Made by a program: the position numbers and the translations under genes
Notes under the pieces: model-generated
Seen by the model: only the letters and a program-made list of their open reading frames with translations
The model's database searches: none
Told to the model about the DNA's origin: nothing
From: Clostridiales bacterium
GTDB lineage: Bacteria > Bacillota > Clostridia > Caldicoprobacterales > UBA3941
Assembly (NCBI GenBank): GCA_012522165.1
Contig: JAAYKZ010000148.1
Span: forward strand, 1-6,227
Reading direction: 5' to 3'
DNA: 6,227 nucleotides
Part shown: one piece after another, positions 5,772 to 6,227 of the stretch
Numbering within the stretch: position 1 is the first letter of the stretch
Layout of the letters: each line of letters opens with the position of its first letter

Positions 5772-6227
5772 TTAAAAAATCGATAGCATTCGTTCCATTT
5801 CTTTTTTATCTATACAATAGTTTAATGCATTTTCCATAGATATCTTGCCTTCTCGGTATAGTTTATACAGGGCTTGATCCATAGTTTGCATACCTAGTGC
5901 ATTGCCAGTTTGTATTACACTGTATAGCTGATACTCTTTACCTTCTCTTATTAAATTTCTAACCGCTGGAGTACTTAACATAAATTCTACCGCCACTACT
6001 CTACCTTTACCATCTATTCTTGGAACTAGCTGTTGAGAAATAATGCTCTGTAATGAATTTGATAATTGTTGCCTTATATAGGCCCTTTTGTCATCATTAA
6101 ATACATCAATAATGCGACTTACGGACAAGGGTGCATTTTGGGTATGTAGAGTGGATAGTACTAAATGTCCTGTTTCAGCAGCTGTAAGAGCTATAGAGAT
6201 GCTGTCTAAATCCCGCATTTCTCCAAT
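5772..6227 (-). CDS. pilT: Type IV pilus retraction ATPase PilT (C-terminal part, runs off the right edge)
   Basis: These 151 residues are the C-terminal part of a hexameric ATPase that powers pilus retraction and twitching; family members are usually about 350 residues. The visible frame opens with IGEMRDLDSI, the Walker B region, so the Met at 6218 is internal and not a start. The His-box HLVLSTLHTQ follows, then SRIIDVF, and then AVRNLIREGK, the AIRNLIRE motif needed for retraction in characterised PilT proteins. GMQTMDQAL comes near the end. There is no tetracysteine element, unlike PilB. The Walker A and N-terminal PAS-like domain lie outside the window. The stop is TAA at 5774-5772, and pilC follows after 35 nt. 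Confidence 0.95.
   Translation of the reverse strand: MGEMRDLDSISIALTAAETGHLVLSTLHTQNAPLSVSRIIDVFNDDKRAYIRQQLSNSLQSIISQQLVPRIDGKGRVVAVEFMLSTPAVRNLIREGKEYQLYSVIQTGNALGMQTMDQALYKLYREGKISMENALNYCIDKKEMERMLSIF

Noticed and set aside
5580..5786. 68-residue plus-strand open frame across the pilC-pilT junction
   Set aside because: It is antisense to the pilC start and its ribosome binding site, with no coding evidence of its own.
6216..6218. ATG as the start of a short protein
   Set aside because: It is the Met of the conserved GEMRD Walker B segment of PilT, and the frame stays open to the window edge, so it is an internal residue of a gene cut by the window.
141..6227. Competence (comG) or type II secretion operon
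   Set aside because: The PilT retraction ATPase and the PilM-PilN-PilO set point to a type IV pilus. comG operons lack PilT and pilMNO.

Overview
The window is a stretch of a type IV pilus (T4P) assembly operon. Every gene lies on the minus strand, so transcription runs from the high to the low coordinates. The DNA is visibly AT-rich, ribosome binding sites are strong AGGAGG-type, GTG and TTG starts are common, and genes are tightly packed. No outer-membrane secretin (PilQ) or PilP pilotin gene appears among the pil genes. Together this suggests a low-GC Gram-positive bacterium, most likely of the Clostridia. The genus cannot be read from the window.

In transcription order the layout is: the 3' part of pilT, retraction ATPase (6227-5772, running off the right edge); pilC, inner-membrane platform (5736-4528); pilM, cytoplasmic actin-like protein (4488 or 4503 to 3508); pilN, bitopic membrane protein (3511-2942, overlapping pilM by 4 nt as GTGA); pilO, bitopic membrane protein (2904-2380); pilB, extension ATPase (2353-593); an 86-nt spacer with a conspicuous inverted repeat and a perfect TATAAT; pilA-type prepilin (506-141); a 132-nt spacer with no clear terminator; and the first codons of another gene after a perfect AAGGAGG (8-1, running off the left edge). 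No stretch over 300 nt is without a gene.

The genes form one machine. PilB hydrolyses ATP to turn the PilC platform and push pilin subunits out of the membrane. PilT powers disassembly and retraction. PilM, PilN and PilO form the alignment complex linking the cytoplasmic motors to the membrane. The PilA-like prepilin, with a type III leader, is the filament subunit once a prepilin peptidase (not in the window) has cleaved it. The system is a known type, not a new one.

The points worth a second look are in the details. The gene order places pilMNO between pilC and pilB. PilM has altered phosphate-loop residues and PilN has a substituted NLLP motif. The N-terminal domain of PilB lacks the arginines of the c-di-GMP-binding motif. 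The pilin is very acidic and lacks cysteine. The pilB-pilA spacer could be a separate control point for pilin expression.
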